Positions 1 through 8,550 of a stretch of DNA of 64,000 nucleotides are shown here, piece after piece (the stretch's first letter is position 1; each line of letters begins with the position of its first letter). The stretch lies in contig JAAYTD010000026.1 in assembly GCA_012518115.1 (NCBI GenBank), positions 1 to 64,000 on the forward strand, in the 5' to 3' direction. Below the pieces are notes generated by a model. It ran no database searches and was not told where the DNA came from. It saw only the letters and a list, made by a program, of their open reading frames with translations. This DNA is from Ignavibacteria bacterium. GTDB lineage: Bacteria > Bacteroidota > Ignavibacteria > Kapaibacteriales > UBA2268. The translations under genes and the position numbers were made by a program.

Positions 1-2
1 TT

Positions 3-1112
3 ATTGTAAATGATGATGGTGGAATAGACAGTACTACAACAAATTTAGAAGCATTAGCAAAAGTAGAGATTTTAGATTGTACTAATTCCAAGCTTATTAC
101 CATAGATGAATTAATTATACATATGCCAAATTTAAAGACGTTAATATGTAGCAATACTTCTTTAATTGAATTAGATGTGAGTGAAAATATAAATTTAATA
201 ACACTAGCTTGTTATAATAATCAAATAAGTAAATTATATTTAAACAAAAACATAAAATTAAAAGAATTACATTGTTATAACAATAAACTAATCAACTTGG
301 ATTTAAGTAAAAACTTAGAACTAACGTCCTTAAAATGTAATAATAATTTATTAGCTGATTTAGACGTGAGCAATAACGTAAATTTAGAAACCTTACATTG
401 TTCTGATAATCAACTAAATAACTTAGACATAAGTAATAGCATAGAACTAACGTCCTTAAAATGTAATCATAATCAATTGACTAATTTAGACGTGAGTAAG
501 AATATAAAATTAAAAGAATTGCATTGTTTTAATAATCAACTAAGAAACTTAGATGTGAGTAAAAGTATAAATTTAATACAACTATGTTGTTTTGATAATC
601 AATTGACTAATTTAGACTTAAGCAAGAATATAAAATTAGAAGCCTTATATTGTTATAAAAATCAATTAACTAATTTAGACATGAGTAGTAATATAAAATT
701 AAAAGAATTGTATTGTGAAAATAATCAAATAACTAGCTTAGATATCAGTCCATTAACAAGCTTAACCAAACTAAACTGTTGTAATCAAGCAGAAGGTTTT
801 ATTCTATATTTAACTAATGCACAAAAAAGCAAATTTACTGAAGCAAACTATTGCAATGCTATACTTAAAGAAAAAAACGGAAGTATTTGCGAAGTAGAAT
901 GGTTAGATATTTATCCTAATCCTACTGTGGGTAAGTTTTTTATTGTAAATAAATTCTTTACTGATGAAATAAAAATATTTAATGTAGCAGGCGAAGTTTT
1001 ATATAGAACAATACTTAACGACGAAAAAACAGAAATTGATATTTCAAATCTGCCTGCGGGAGTATATTTAGTAATAACAAAAGGAAAGATAGGAAAAGTT
1101 GTTAAAAATTAG
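3..1112 (+). CDS. Leucine-rich-repeat T9SS surface protein (5' end outside window)
   Basis: The frame is open from base 3 with no stop, so the gene starts upstream of the window and the ATG at 123 is internal. The visible part is about ten to eleven leucine-rich repeats of roughly 21 residues with a Cys at a fixed position (pattern LxxLxCxxNxLxxLDxSxN), followed by a C-terminal domain beginning DIYPNPTVGKF and ending in a basic tail. That is the classic type A sorting domain read by the type IX secretion system. LRR proteins of this kind are secreted or surface-anchored and usually mediate binding; the ligand cannot be told. The repeats are very similar at DNA level (63-bp unit), which favours repeat gain and loss. 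The last 37 bases recur at 2557-2593. Family call confident; start unknown. Confidence 0.9.
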   Translation: MVNDDGGIDSTTTNLEALAKVEILDCTNSKLITIDELIIHMPNLKTLICSNTSLIELDVSENINLITLACYNNQISKLYLNKNIKLKELHCYNNKLINLDLSKNLELTSLKCNNNLLADLDVSNNVNLETLHCSDNQLNNLDISNSIELTSLKCNHNQLTNLDVSKNIKLKELHCFNNQLRNLDVSKSINLIQLCCFDNQLTNLDLSKNIKLEALYCYKNQLTNLDMSSNIKLKELYCENNQITSLDISPLTSLTKLNCCNQAEGFILYLTNAQKSKFTEANYCNAILKEKNGSICEVEWLDIYPNPTVGKFFIVNKFFTDEIKIFNVAGEVLYRTILNDEKTEIDISNLPAGVYLVITKGKIGKVVKN

Positions 1113-1319
1113 GAAAGAATAATTCAATTTTAATTTGTTTTTTAATTCATATTATTTTTGTATTTTTGAAATAATTGAAAATTTTATAAAACAAATTATG
1201 TTTCAAAACACATAGCTATCATTATTTAATGAAATGTAGTGTTTAATAAATAAACAACGGCGTAACCTGAAAAGCCGAATAATAAAGAGAGTAGGAAAAA
1301 TTTTAACAATAAAATAAAT

Positions 1320-2537
1320 ATGAAAAAAAATGTTTTTTTAGCATTCCTTTTTATTGGATTGCTTATGCAAATGGCATTTAGCCAAAATAAAAATGAAAAG
1401 GAGTTACGCCCTTTTCAAAAATACGACAAATGGGGTTTTGTTGATAAGAATGGCAAGATAGTAATTCCTCTCAACTATGATTATGTATATCCTTTTTCCG
1501 ATGGTTTAGCTCAAGTTCAGTTAAATGACAAATACGGATTTGTTGATAAGAATGGCAAAGAAATAACTCCTATAAAATATGATGAAGTTTGGGATTTTTC
1601 TGACGGTTTAGCAATAGTTAAGTTAAATGGAAAATGTGGATTTATTGATAAAAATGGCAAGGAAATAACTCCTATAAAATATGATGTTGCAGATCCTTTT
1701 TCCGGCGATTTAGCAAGAACTCAATTAAACGGCAAATACGGCTTTGTCGATAAAAATGGCAAAGAAGTAACTCTAATAAAATATGATAGTACTTGGGATT
1801 TTTCCGACTATAGTTTAGCATGGGTTGAGTTAAACGGCAAATGGGGTTTTGTTGATAGAAATGGCAATTTAGTAACTCCGATAAAGTATGATGGTGTCTC
1901 TAATTTTCTTGACGGTTTAGCAATAGTTAAGTTAAATGGCAAATGGGGTCTTATTGATAAATCCGGCAAAGAAGTAATTTCAATAAAATATGATGATGTC
2001 CGTAACTTTTCCGATGGTTTAGCAAGGGTTAAATTAAATGACAAATATGGGTTTGTCGATAAAAATGGCGAAATAGTAATTCCAATAAAGTATGATGACG
2101 CTTGGGATTTTTCCGAGAGTTTAGCAAGGGTCCAATTAAGTGATAAATGTGGGTTTATTGATAAGAATGGCGAGGTAGTAATTCCAATAAAGTATGATGG
2201 TGATAATGATAATGATAATGATAATGATGATGAGTGTGTTGCTCGATATATTTTTCTTGACGGTTTAACTAAGGTTAAGTTAAATGGAAAATACGGATTT
2301 ATTGATAAGAATAACAATGCAGTAATTCCAATAAAGTATGATAATGTTTGGGATTTTTCTGACGGTTTAGCAAAGGTTAAGTTAAATGACAAATATGGGT
2401 TTGTCGATAAAAATGGCGAAATAGTAATTCCAATCCAATATGATAATGCATCTCGTTTTTACAGCGGTTTAGCAAGTGTTCGGTTAAATGGCGAAAAGTT
2501 CTTTATCAATACAAATGGTATGATAGTGATGGATTAG
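1320..2537 (+). CDS. Secreted WG/KWG-repeat protein
   Basis: A 405-residue protein with a clear Sec signal peptide (lysines, hydrophobic core, cleavage near AFSQ), then ten full and one degenerate copies of a roughly 34-residue repeat of the type KYGFVDKNGKEVIPIKYD. This is the WG (KWG) beta-repeat family, predicted to form an extended or closed beta structure. Function is generally unknown; binding or envelope roles are assumed. No T9SS tail is present in frame, although a stray T9SS-tail fragment lies just downstream. An in-frame GATAAT microsatellite adds an acidic Asp-Asn insert in one repeat. A 207-bp leader separates it from the LRR gene; it holds TATTTTTG boxes near 1153 and 1161 and a short CGGC/GCCG hairpin near 1258-1277, and I do not recognise it. 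The 194-residue antisense ORF is a shadow. Confidence 0.88.
   Translation: MKKNVFLAFLFIGLLMQMAFSQNKNEKELRPFQKYDKWGFVDKNGKIVIPLNYDYVYPFSDGLAQVQLNDKYGFVDKNGKEITPIKYDEVWDFSDGLAIVKLNGKCGFIDKNGKEITPIKYDVADPFSGDLARTQLNGKYGFVDKNGKEVTLIKYDSTWDFSDYSLAWVELNGKWGFVDRNGNLVTPIKYDGVSNFLDGLAIVKLNGKWGLIDKSGKEVISIKYDDVRNFSDGLARVKLNDKYGFVDKNGEIVIPIKYDDAWDFSESLARVQLSDKCGFIDKNGEVVIPIKYDGDNDNDNDNDDECVARYIFLDGLTKVKLNGKYGFIDKNNNAVIPIKYDNVWDFSDGLAKVKLNDKYGFVDKNGEIVIPIQYDNASRFYSGLASVRLNGEKFFINTNGMIVMD
2202..2225 (+). repeat. GATAAT hexanucleotide microsatellite (4 copies)
   Basis: Four perfect GATAAT units followed by GATGATGAG, inside the WG-repeat gene. The unit is six bases, so copy-number change keeps the frame and only alters the length of an Asp-Asn run between two repeats. 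Confidence 0.8.
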
Positions 2538-2556
2538 TTTTTTGCAACGAAATAAA

Positions 2557-2593
2557 AACAAAAGGAAAAATAGGAAAAGTTGTTAAAAATTAG
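2557..2593 (+). pseudogene. Remnant of a T9SS sorting-tail 3' end (copy of 1076-1112)
   Basis: These 37 bases match 1076-1112, the last codons and stop of the LRR gene, with one mismatch. The following TTTTTAATTCATAT also resembles the LRR gene's 3' flank. Translation gives TKGKIGKVVKN then stop, in a different frame from the WG-repeat gene that ends at 2537. It looks like the surviving 3' end of a second T9SS gene, or a duplication produced when the WG gene arrived. Confidence 0.75.
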
Positions 2594-2617
2594 TAGAAAG
2601 TAATTTTTAATTCATAT

Positions 2618-2655
2618 AAACTGCTTATTGATTTTTTCAGTAAGCAGTTTTTTTA
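2618..2655. terminator. Intrinsic terminator hairpin
   Basis: A perfect 10-bp stem, AAACTGCTTA / TAAGCAGTTT, with a 13-base loop, followed by a T run on the plus strand. It sits downstream of the WG-repeat gene and the T9SS-tail remnant, and would end plus-strand transcription. Confidence 0.8.
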
Positions 2656-2658
2656 TTG

Positions 2659-2711
2659 ACTACCCCGTCAGGCTTCGCCTGCCATCCCTTCGTTCCAAAG
2701 GGAAATTTTTA
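2659..2711 (+). repeat. Dispersed intergenic repeat, copy A
   Basis: Begins ACTACCCCGTCAGGCTTCGC and ends in GGGAAATTTTT. Clearly homologous to 13579-13632 and, more weakly, to 5113-5158. Copies A and C are also followed by similar CTAATATA..TTCAATTT sequence, so the element is longer than its core. It lies outside coding sequence and encodes nothing obvious. Confidence 0.75.
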
Positions 2712-2727
2712 AACTAATATACAGTTC

Positions 2728-2749
2728 AATTTTGGTATAAACCAAAATT
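2728..2749. terminator. Possible terminator or hairpin downstream of the flippase-like gene
   Basis: A perfect 9-bp stem, AATTTTGGT / ACCAAAATT, with an ATAA loop, lies 47 bases past the stop of the minus-strand gene at 2796. The stem is AT-rich and no long T run follows on the minus strand, so it is a weak terminator candidate. Confidence 0.4.
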
Positions 2750-2795
2750 TTAAAGCTTTATTCGTCAATAAATTAGTTCGCTGCTTCATGGAAGT

Positions 2796-3824
2796 TTAGG
2801 AAGATTTAAATTTCATATTGGTTGTTTTAGAAATTATCAGCATGAATATCCCGGCAACAAGCAACCAAAAAACTAATCTTGCACGTCGCATAAGTGTAGC
2901 CACAAACCATACTTCGTTGCTTTTAATTCCAATGGCAGCCAACATTACTTTGTTGCCGTACTCTTCTACGCCTATTTGTCCCGGAATAAACGCTCCCAGA
3001 GTAATGAAAAATATTACTCCCATTTGTACTGCTATCGCGTCTATCATTGCAACATTCAACCCTAATATTTTGAAAATAATGTAAAATTCTACGGCAAGGA
3101 AAATCCAATGCAACGAACATAACAAAAAGGAAATTATGAAACGTACTTTGTTCGCCACGAAGAAGTCTGATGAAATTTTATTTATGTTATATACCGATGA
3201 AATCACTTTATCGGTTAAAAAAGACCAATTTTTCTTTTTTGAGATATATTCCACAGTTTTTCCAAAAGAAAGCTTGGGATTTAGCAGATAAACCATAAAA
3301 AAGTAGATCAAAACAGCTATTAGCACAACCGTAATAATGATATTGAGTAGATTTGAGCTGTCGCCGGCTTTTACAACAAGCAGATAAACCACTGAAATAA
3401 GCGCCAGAAAAACTCCCGATATCAGTAGCAAAATACGAATCATCGCAATGGAACTCAAGCTGTATGAAGTATCAACCCCGCGTTTATGTAGATAGACTGT
3501 TTTTATTCCTTCGCCGGCAATAATTCCCGTAGGATTAAATGTAGTAAGTATTTCGCCCACGTGTTTAATCATAAACAGGTTCAAAAAACCTATCTTTTTA
3601 CTCTCTTCACCCAACATCAATTTCCATGCAACGGTGGATGATGCATAAGCCAAAAGAGAAGCTGCCAGTACGCCCACAAACATTCCCGGCATTTGTTTCA
3701 GATAGTTTCCCAACTGCCGAAAGTCCACGTTTGAGATGAACCTTCCCACCAATATCAACACAAATACCAATAATATAGCGACAATTTGTTTCTTATATTT
3801 TTTTAAAAATGTAATGAATTTCAT
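2796..3824 (-). CDS. LPG-synthase-TM/UPF0104 family flippase-like membrane protein
   Basis: A 342-residue polytopic inner-membrane protein with about eight hydrophobic helices, no signal peptidase site and a basic C-terminus. The spacing and motifs (for example GIIAGEGIKTVYL and the GQIGVEEYG stretch near the end) fit the lysylphosphatidylglycerol synthase transmembrane family (PF03706), whose members are flippase-like and often paired with glycosyltransferases. Its start overlaps the stop of the upstream glycosyltransferase gene by four bases (ATGA), so the two are translationally coupled and probably act on one lipid-linked glycan. Base composition is higher in GC than the surrounding genes. 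The substrate cannot be read from the sequence. Confidence 0.8.
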   Translation of the reverse strand: MKFITFLKKYKKQIVAILLVFVLILVGRFISNVDFRQLGNYLKQMPGMFVGVLAASLLAYASSTVAWKLMLGEESKKIGFLNLFMIKHVGEILTTFNPTGIIAGEGIKTVYLHKRGVDTSYSLSSIAMIRILLLISGVFLALISVVYLLVVKAGDSSNLLNIIITVVLIAVLIYFFMVYLLNPKLSFGKTVEYISKKKNWSFLTDKVISSVYNINKISSDFFVANKVRFIISFLLCSLHWIFLAVEFYIIFKILGLNVAMIDAIAVQMGVIFFITLGAFIPGQIGVEEYGNKVMLAAIGIKSNEVWFVATLMRRARLVFWLLVAGIFMLIISKTTNMKFKSS

Positions 3825-5035
3825 TTTTGATTTGTTACTTTTTTACGTAATTGGGCAAGTGATACAATATCGTTAAAGTATTCGTCCGTTAAATTTTCCC
3901 AACTGAATAATTCTGCATATTTCCTCGCTTCCTCCTGCATTTGTTGTTTTAAATAAGGATTTTCCAATAACAACTTGATTTTACTCACATAATCTTTGGC
4001 ATTATTTGGTTCACATAAAAAACCTGTTTCACCATCTTTCACCAAAGCCTGCGAACCACCGCCACGTGCTATCACAGGAGTACAACCGCAGGCTGTAGCT
4101 TCAGCAACCACACTTCCATACGACTCCGAGATTGACGGAAACACGAATATATCGGTAGATGCGTATAATTTGCCCAATTCATCGTGCGACAGATAGCCTA
4201 AAAAATGAGCTCTTGGCATTCGTGCTCGTGCGTCGGGTTCAGCTACGCCTTTGCCTGCCACTATAAAATTTACATCTATCCCTTGGGCAATTACTTCATC
4301 GTAAATATCGAAAAGTGTTTCTATGTTTTTCTCCCACACAATTCGCGAAGCATAAAGCAAGCTGGGTTTATCGTTTCCCGTTATACTTCGAATATAATTT
4401 TTATCGGCTCTTTTCTGATTAAAAATATTCAAATCAAGCCCTCTAGCCCACTGTTTAAGCAATTTTTCGTCTATTCCGTAACCGACGAGTTCCTGAATCA
4501 TTACTGTTGTAGGTACATAAACAACACTACAGCCATTATAAAATTTTCGACTTATCTTAATGACCAGATTTTTAAATGGCTTAATTAAGAAAGGTATCCA
4601 TTTTAAATAATAAGGCACATAGGAAATATAGTGTGTGTGATAAATGGAAAGCACCGGAATATTGTTTTCTTTGGCATAATTCAATCCAAAAAAGCCTAGT
4701 GGAGATGGCGTGGAAATATGAATTACATCGGGATTAAACTCCGATAAAGCGTTCTGTAACTTATTTTTTGTCAAAGAAGGCAACGACATTTTATAAGAAG
4801 CGTTGACCAGAATGGTTACCGCGGGAATTTTTACCACTTTATGAGAAAACGAATGTGTTGGTGAAACTCCGCATAAAAAGATGTATTCAAACTTGTTTTC
4901 GGGAATCCGATCGATAATCTGATACATCGTTTTTATCGCTCCATCGTAATCTTTCGTTAAAACATCTGCAAAAAAAGCTACCCTTATTTTGCGTGATTGT
5001 TGTTTATTTGATAGTAGTTCTATGCCTTTTTCCAC
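3821..5035 (-). CDS. GT4-family glycosyltransferase
   Basis: A 404-residue GT-B fold glycosyltransferase. The N-terminal half carries DVIHISTPSPLG and the C-terminal half the nucleotide-sugar-binding signature FVFPSISESYGSVVAEA (EX7E), followed by GGGSQALVKDGETGFL. This is typical of family GT4 retaining enzymes of the MgtA/PimB type, which mannosylate or glucosylate lipids. The start is GTG; no ATG lies near the expected N-terminus. It is coupled to the downstream membrane protein, pointing to glycolipid synthesis and translocation. Several 60-base lines within it exceed 50% GC while neighbouring genes sit near 25-30%, hinting at horizontal acquisition. Confidence 0.85.
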   Translation of the reverse strand: MEKGIELLSNKQQSRKIRVAFFADVLTKDYDGAIKTMYQIIDRIPENKFEYIFLCGVSPTHSFSHKVVKIPAVTILVNASYKMSLPSLTKNKLQNALSEFNPDVIHISTPSPLGFFGLNYAKENNIPVLSIYHTHYISYVPYYLKWIPFLIKPFKNLVIKISRKFYNGCSVVYVPTTVMIQELVGYGIDEKLLKQWARGLDLNIFNQKRADKNYIRSITGNDKPSLLYASRIVWEKNIETLFDIYDEVIAQGIDVNFIVAGKGVAEPDARARMPRAHFLGYLSHDELGKLYASTDIFVFPSISESYGSVVAEATACGCTPVIARGGGSQALVKDGETGFLCEPNNAKDYVSKIKLLLENPYLKQQMQEEARKYAELFSWENLTDEYFNDIVSLAQLRKKVTNQK

Positions 5036-5112
5036 TTAAAGAATCAATTATTAAAACAATTGTTTATCAAAAAAAGAGATGGAAAATAGATTTTATGTAA
5101 ATACAAATTTTA

Positions 5113-5158
5113 TTCAAACTTCGTTTGCCATCCCTTCAAATTGAAGAGAATTTTTTAA
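5113..5158 (+). repeat. Dispersed intergenic repeat, copy B (diverged)
   Basis: TTCAAACTTCGTTTGCCATC followed by CCTTC and a GAGAATTTTTT tail aligns with the cores at 2659-2711 and 13579-13632. It lacks the leading CTACCCC. Copies A and B are in the same orientation and bracket the glycosyltransferase/flippase pair. Confidence 0.6.
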
Positions 5159-5167
5159 AAATATTTT

Positions 5168-8100
5168 TTAGAAATCTAATCCTAATGAAACCATATAATA
5201 CGGTTTTGACCAACCTGAAAATTCATTTCGCCATCCCATATCAAACTTAACAGGTAAGCCTAAAATAATAGCACGAAGTCCCCAACCTGCACTCATCAGC
5301 AAGTTAGCAGGTTTTCTAACGCCATTTGCATCGTGCTGAGTAATTTTAAAATCATCTGTCCAAGTACCACCTACATCAAGAAAAGCATTTCCCATAACTC
5401 CTTGAATTATTAATGGAATACCACCTGTCATTAGTGCCATAAAAATAGGAAAACGGTATTCTATATTAGCAAGAAAAAATTTATTTCCCATCAACTCACA
5501 AACCGGATAAGCACGCATAGGCATTAAAAAGTTTTGCATAAAAGCAAAATCTTCAGGCTCTTGTAAACTAAAATTACCCGATTTAAAAGAAGAATTTATC
5601 CAATTATTTACCCCACCCATATAGAAAGTTTGCGATCGTCCTCCAAAGCTTGCTCCACCTGATCCACGTAAAGCAAAGCTCATAAAATTAGGAATTATTT
5701 CAATATATTGTCTTGCATCAAAAGTAAGCGTTATAAAATCTGAAGAATTTTCTGTAAATTTAGGTGATACTAAAGCTCTAAAATTAAAACGTGTTCCTCT
5801 CGTTGGAGCATAAATTCCATTCAATGTATTGTCTAAAACAAACTGGAATTCAGGCACTAGTAAAAATCTACTTATAGATTCATAACTTGGCATTTCCGTG
5901 TTTTCTTTCGCTGCATTAACTAAATTTAATTTGAGCTCTACTCGCTTAAATAAATCAAATGCATATTTAGAACCAAGTACAGCACCTGTATTTCTATAAG
6001 AATATAGATAGTTAGCATTGTAATCTTGCAAATAATTCCAAACATAAGCCGAATAATTATAAAGAGAGAAGCTATAATCAATTATTTGAGTATTGTAAAA
6101 ATATGAAGCATAAAACTGACTATTTTTCAAATCAGTCAAAAAATAAGCTTGTAGAAATATTTGATGATTTCCCATTATATCGCTAAACATAACCGCTCCA
6201 TTTCCTTGCAATCCGTAAAATGTCGAAACTCCCGGATTAATCAATAATGCGTCTAAAGAAAAATTAACTTGGTAATCTTTTTCTATGTATTGTTCATCAA
6301 ACAAGGAATTATTTTCAGGGTTTGATAAGTGCTCATGTTCTATAGGCTGAATTACTTCTGTATTTGGTTTTAGGAATTGTTGCGAAGAAAAATCGACAAT
6401 GAAATCACCATAAGCAATAGGCTCATCTGTATCTTTAGAATCAATTATATCTATATCTTCATGCTCCAACAGAAAATTTATTTTCTCTATATTACCTTTC
6501 ATAAAGTTTGTTAAAGGGAGCTCTGTCTCCACTATAGTTTGTTCAAAAGGATTACGCAACAAAAATATATCATATCCACCTTCTATCTGTGTTGCAAATA
6601 TAAGATTTAGATTGTCTGGTGTCATAGAAAGTTGCGTTATTCCTGTTGCTGAATTTGTAATAGGTCTTTCAGTTTTTGTCTCTATCGTATATTCATATAT
6701 ATTTCCAATACCGTTTTTAGTAGATACATACAGCAACTTTTTATTATCGGAAGAAACGACTAACGAAATTTTAGTTACATCAGGTTCATAGCTAATTCTT
6801 TTTATTTCTCTACTTTCTATATCTACATTATAAATATCACATTGCTCAAAATTTGTATTCCAAATTTTCATTTTATCGTTTGTTACATCTTTCGTTAAGT
6901 TATCGCCTCTATCGGAAATATAATATAAAGTTTTGGAATCAGGTGCCCATGTCGGTGCTTTATCAGAAAAAATATCATTTGTAATGTTATAGACTTTTTT
7001 ATCATTTAAGTTATAATAAAATAAATCGCTTTGATTGTTTTTTATTCCTACAAATGCAATTTTTTCACCATCGGGCGACCATACAACTGATGTTATTGAA
7101 GCAAATCCCGGCTTTATTTTCTCATAATCTTCTTTTTCTACATCAACAATAAAGATAGCATCTTCCCCACCAGATTTAGCAGAAACTACAATTTTTTTCC
7201 CGTCAGGCGACCAAGATATTCCGGGAGTTAATACGTTCAATTGCTCAAAATCATTTTGTCTAGCGCTACTAATTATTTTTTTAGGCTTTTTTTCTTTATC
7301 TTTCTCTGAAGGAGTAGTAGAAGAAACAAATATCGCAAATATTCCACCATCTAAATCAGAAATATAAGCCATTTTTTCACCATTAGGCGAAATTGCAGGC
7401 GAAGAAAAATAGAAGCATTGTTGTTTTTTATGATTAGTCAAAGCAGTAGCGAACTCTTTTGGACTTTTATAAACAGTAATATCAGGCCAATAATTTTTTC
7501 TCACATTAGTTTGCCACACATCTGAAAAATCTTCTAACGATAACCCAAAAGTATTTTCAAACGCTAAATCAAGATTGCGATAATTCTTAAGCTTATTTAA
7601 TAGTTCAGTAATTTTTGCCTTTCCATATTTATTTGCAACATAATCATAGAAAGTCTGACCTGCACGATATGCTAAATATCCACTTATATTATCTAAAGAA
7701 GGTAGATTTTCGCTCATTGTTAAATCGCGCATAAACATATCGGTTTCTATGTTCATCCCACCTAAGCTTTCCCATTCAGCGAGTCCCTCATTCAACCAAA
7801 GTGGCAAGAAAAATACTCCTGTTGTTGTCAGCGCAGTCTGGACTGTACCACCATAAAACATATCATTGATAACAGCATGAACTAACTCGTGATGTAACAC
7901 ATGGCGAAGTTGAGAATAATCACCTTGGAATGGAACAACTACACGATTTTTATATAGCTCCGTAACTCCTCCTATACCTTGACTTAGATATAAATCAATT
8001 ACGTTAGTTTGTTGGAAGTCGTTATGCGAATCGTAAACCACAACCGCTATGCGTTGAGTTAACTTGAAATTCAAAGTGTTTTGTACTGAAATCAATGCTT

Positions 8101-8332
8101 TTTCTAATGCTTGTGCTGAAAATTCGGCAAGATATTTACTACCTTTATTATAATAAACATCAAAATGTTTGCTTTCTATGTATTTCCAATCAAACACTTT
8201 ATATTGAGCTTTGTTTTTACCGAAATATTGAGCTTGTACAATAAAACTTTTAGAAAAGAACAAAAATAATACAATGCAAAAGGTGTATAATATAGTTTTA
8301 TTTTTCATTTTTCTACTATCTATTGTCTGCAT
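5168..8332 (-). CDS. Gluzincin protease-TolB propeller-Omp85-like barrel fusion
   Basis: A 1054-residue exported protein. Segments in order: signal peptide (to about residue 35); a peptidase-MA-like zinc domain with HELVH at about 148-152 and the third-ligand motif WLNEGLAEW about 30 residues later; TolB-type PD40/WD40 repeats (about 300-620) with many copies of the pattern SPDGEKIAF; an acidic linker; and a C-terminal region (about 690-1054) of alternating amphipathic strands ending in Phe, as in Omp85/surface-antigen barrels. The parts suggest an outer-membrane protein with a periplasmic or surface protease and propeller; substrate unknown. The ATG at 8308 (MKNKTILYTF) gives a more standard signal peptide than the ORF start and may be the true start. 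The gene stands alone, divergent from the next operon. Confidence 0.85.
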   Translation of the reverse strand: MQTIDSRKMKNKTILYTFCIVLFLFFSKSFIVQAQYFGKNKAQYKVFDWKYIESKHFDVYYNKGSKYLAEFSAQALEKALISVQNTLNFKLTQRIAVVVYDSHNDFQQTNVIDLYLSQGIGGVTELYKNRVVVPFQGDYSQLRHVLHHELVHAVINDMFYGGTVQTALTTTGVFFLPLWLNEGLAEWESLGGMNIETDMFMRDLTMSENLPSLDNISGYLAYRAGQTFYDYVANKYGKAKITELLNKLKNYRNLDLAFENTFGLSLEDFSDVWQTNVRKNYWPDITVYKSPKEFATALTNHKKQQCFYFSSPAISPNGEKMAYISDLDGGIFAIFVSSTTPSEKDKEKKPKKIISSARQNDFEQLNVLTPGISWSPDGKKIVVSAKSGGEDAIFIVDVEKEDYEKIKPGFASITSVVWSPDGEKIAFVGIKNNQSDLFYYNLNDKKVYNITNDIFSDKAPTWAPDSKTLYYISDRGDNLTKDVTNDKMKIWNTNFEQCDIYNVDIESREIKRISYEPDVTKISLVVSSDNKKLLYVSTKNGIGNIYEYTIETKTERPITNSATGITQLSMTPDNLNLIFATQIEGGYDIFLLRNPFEQTIVETELPLTNFMKGNIEKINFLLEHEDIDIIDSKDTDEPIAYGDFIVDFSSQQFLKPNTEVIQPIEHEHLSNPENNSLFDEQYIEKDYQVNFSLDALLINPGVSTFYGLQGNGAVMFSDIMGNHQIFLQAYFLTDLKNSQFYASYFYNTQIIDYSFSLYNYSAYVWNYLQDYNANYLYSYRNTGAVLGSKYAFDLFKRVELKLNLVNAAKENTEMPSYESISRFLLVPEFQFVLDNTLNGIYAPTRGTRFNFRALVSPKFTENSSDFITLTFDARQYIEIIPNFMSFALRGSGGASFGGRSQTFYMGGVNNWINSSFKSGNFSLQEPEDFAFMQNFLMPMRAYPVCELMGNKFFLANIEYRFPIFMALMTGGIPLIIQGVMGNAFLDVGGTWTDDFKITQHDANGVRKPANLLMSAGWGLRAIILGLPVKFDMGWRNEFSGWSKPYYMVSLGLDF

Positions 8333-8550
8333 TTTTTTTAAGATAAATTATTTTTATATGATTTGTAATATACGTAATTATTTTAAAAAATTTACAAAAA
8401 CAATAAATATATATTAGCCAATACATACTTTAACGAAATATGGGATATGATTTTATTGTTCAAACCAAAAAATATTTTTTTATGTATAAAATTTCAATTA
8501 GATTTAATGAACGGAATTTATTATATTAGTATTTTATATAAGGTTATTCT

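Noticed and set aside
123-800. 63-bp repeats as a possible CRISPR array
   Set aside because: The repeats are continuous coding LRR units with no distinct spacers.
1808-2392. 194-residue antisense ORF across the WG-repeat gene
   Set aside because: It is a repeat-shadow of the WG gene in another frame; low complexity and no start signals.
4205-4588. 127-residue plus-strand ORF inside the glycosyltransferase gene
   Set aside because: Antisense to a confidently identified GT4 gene; no family pattern.
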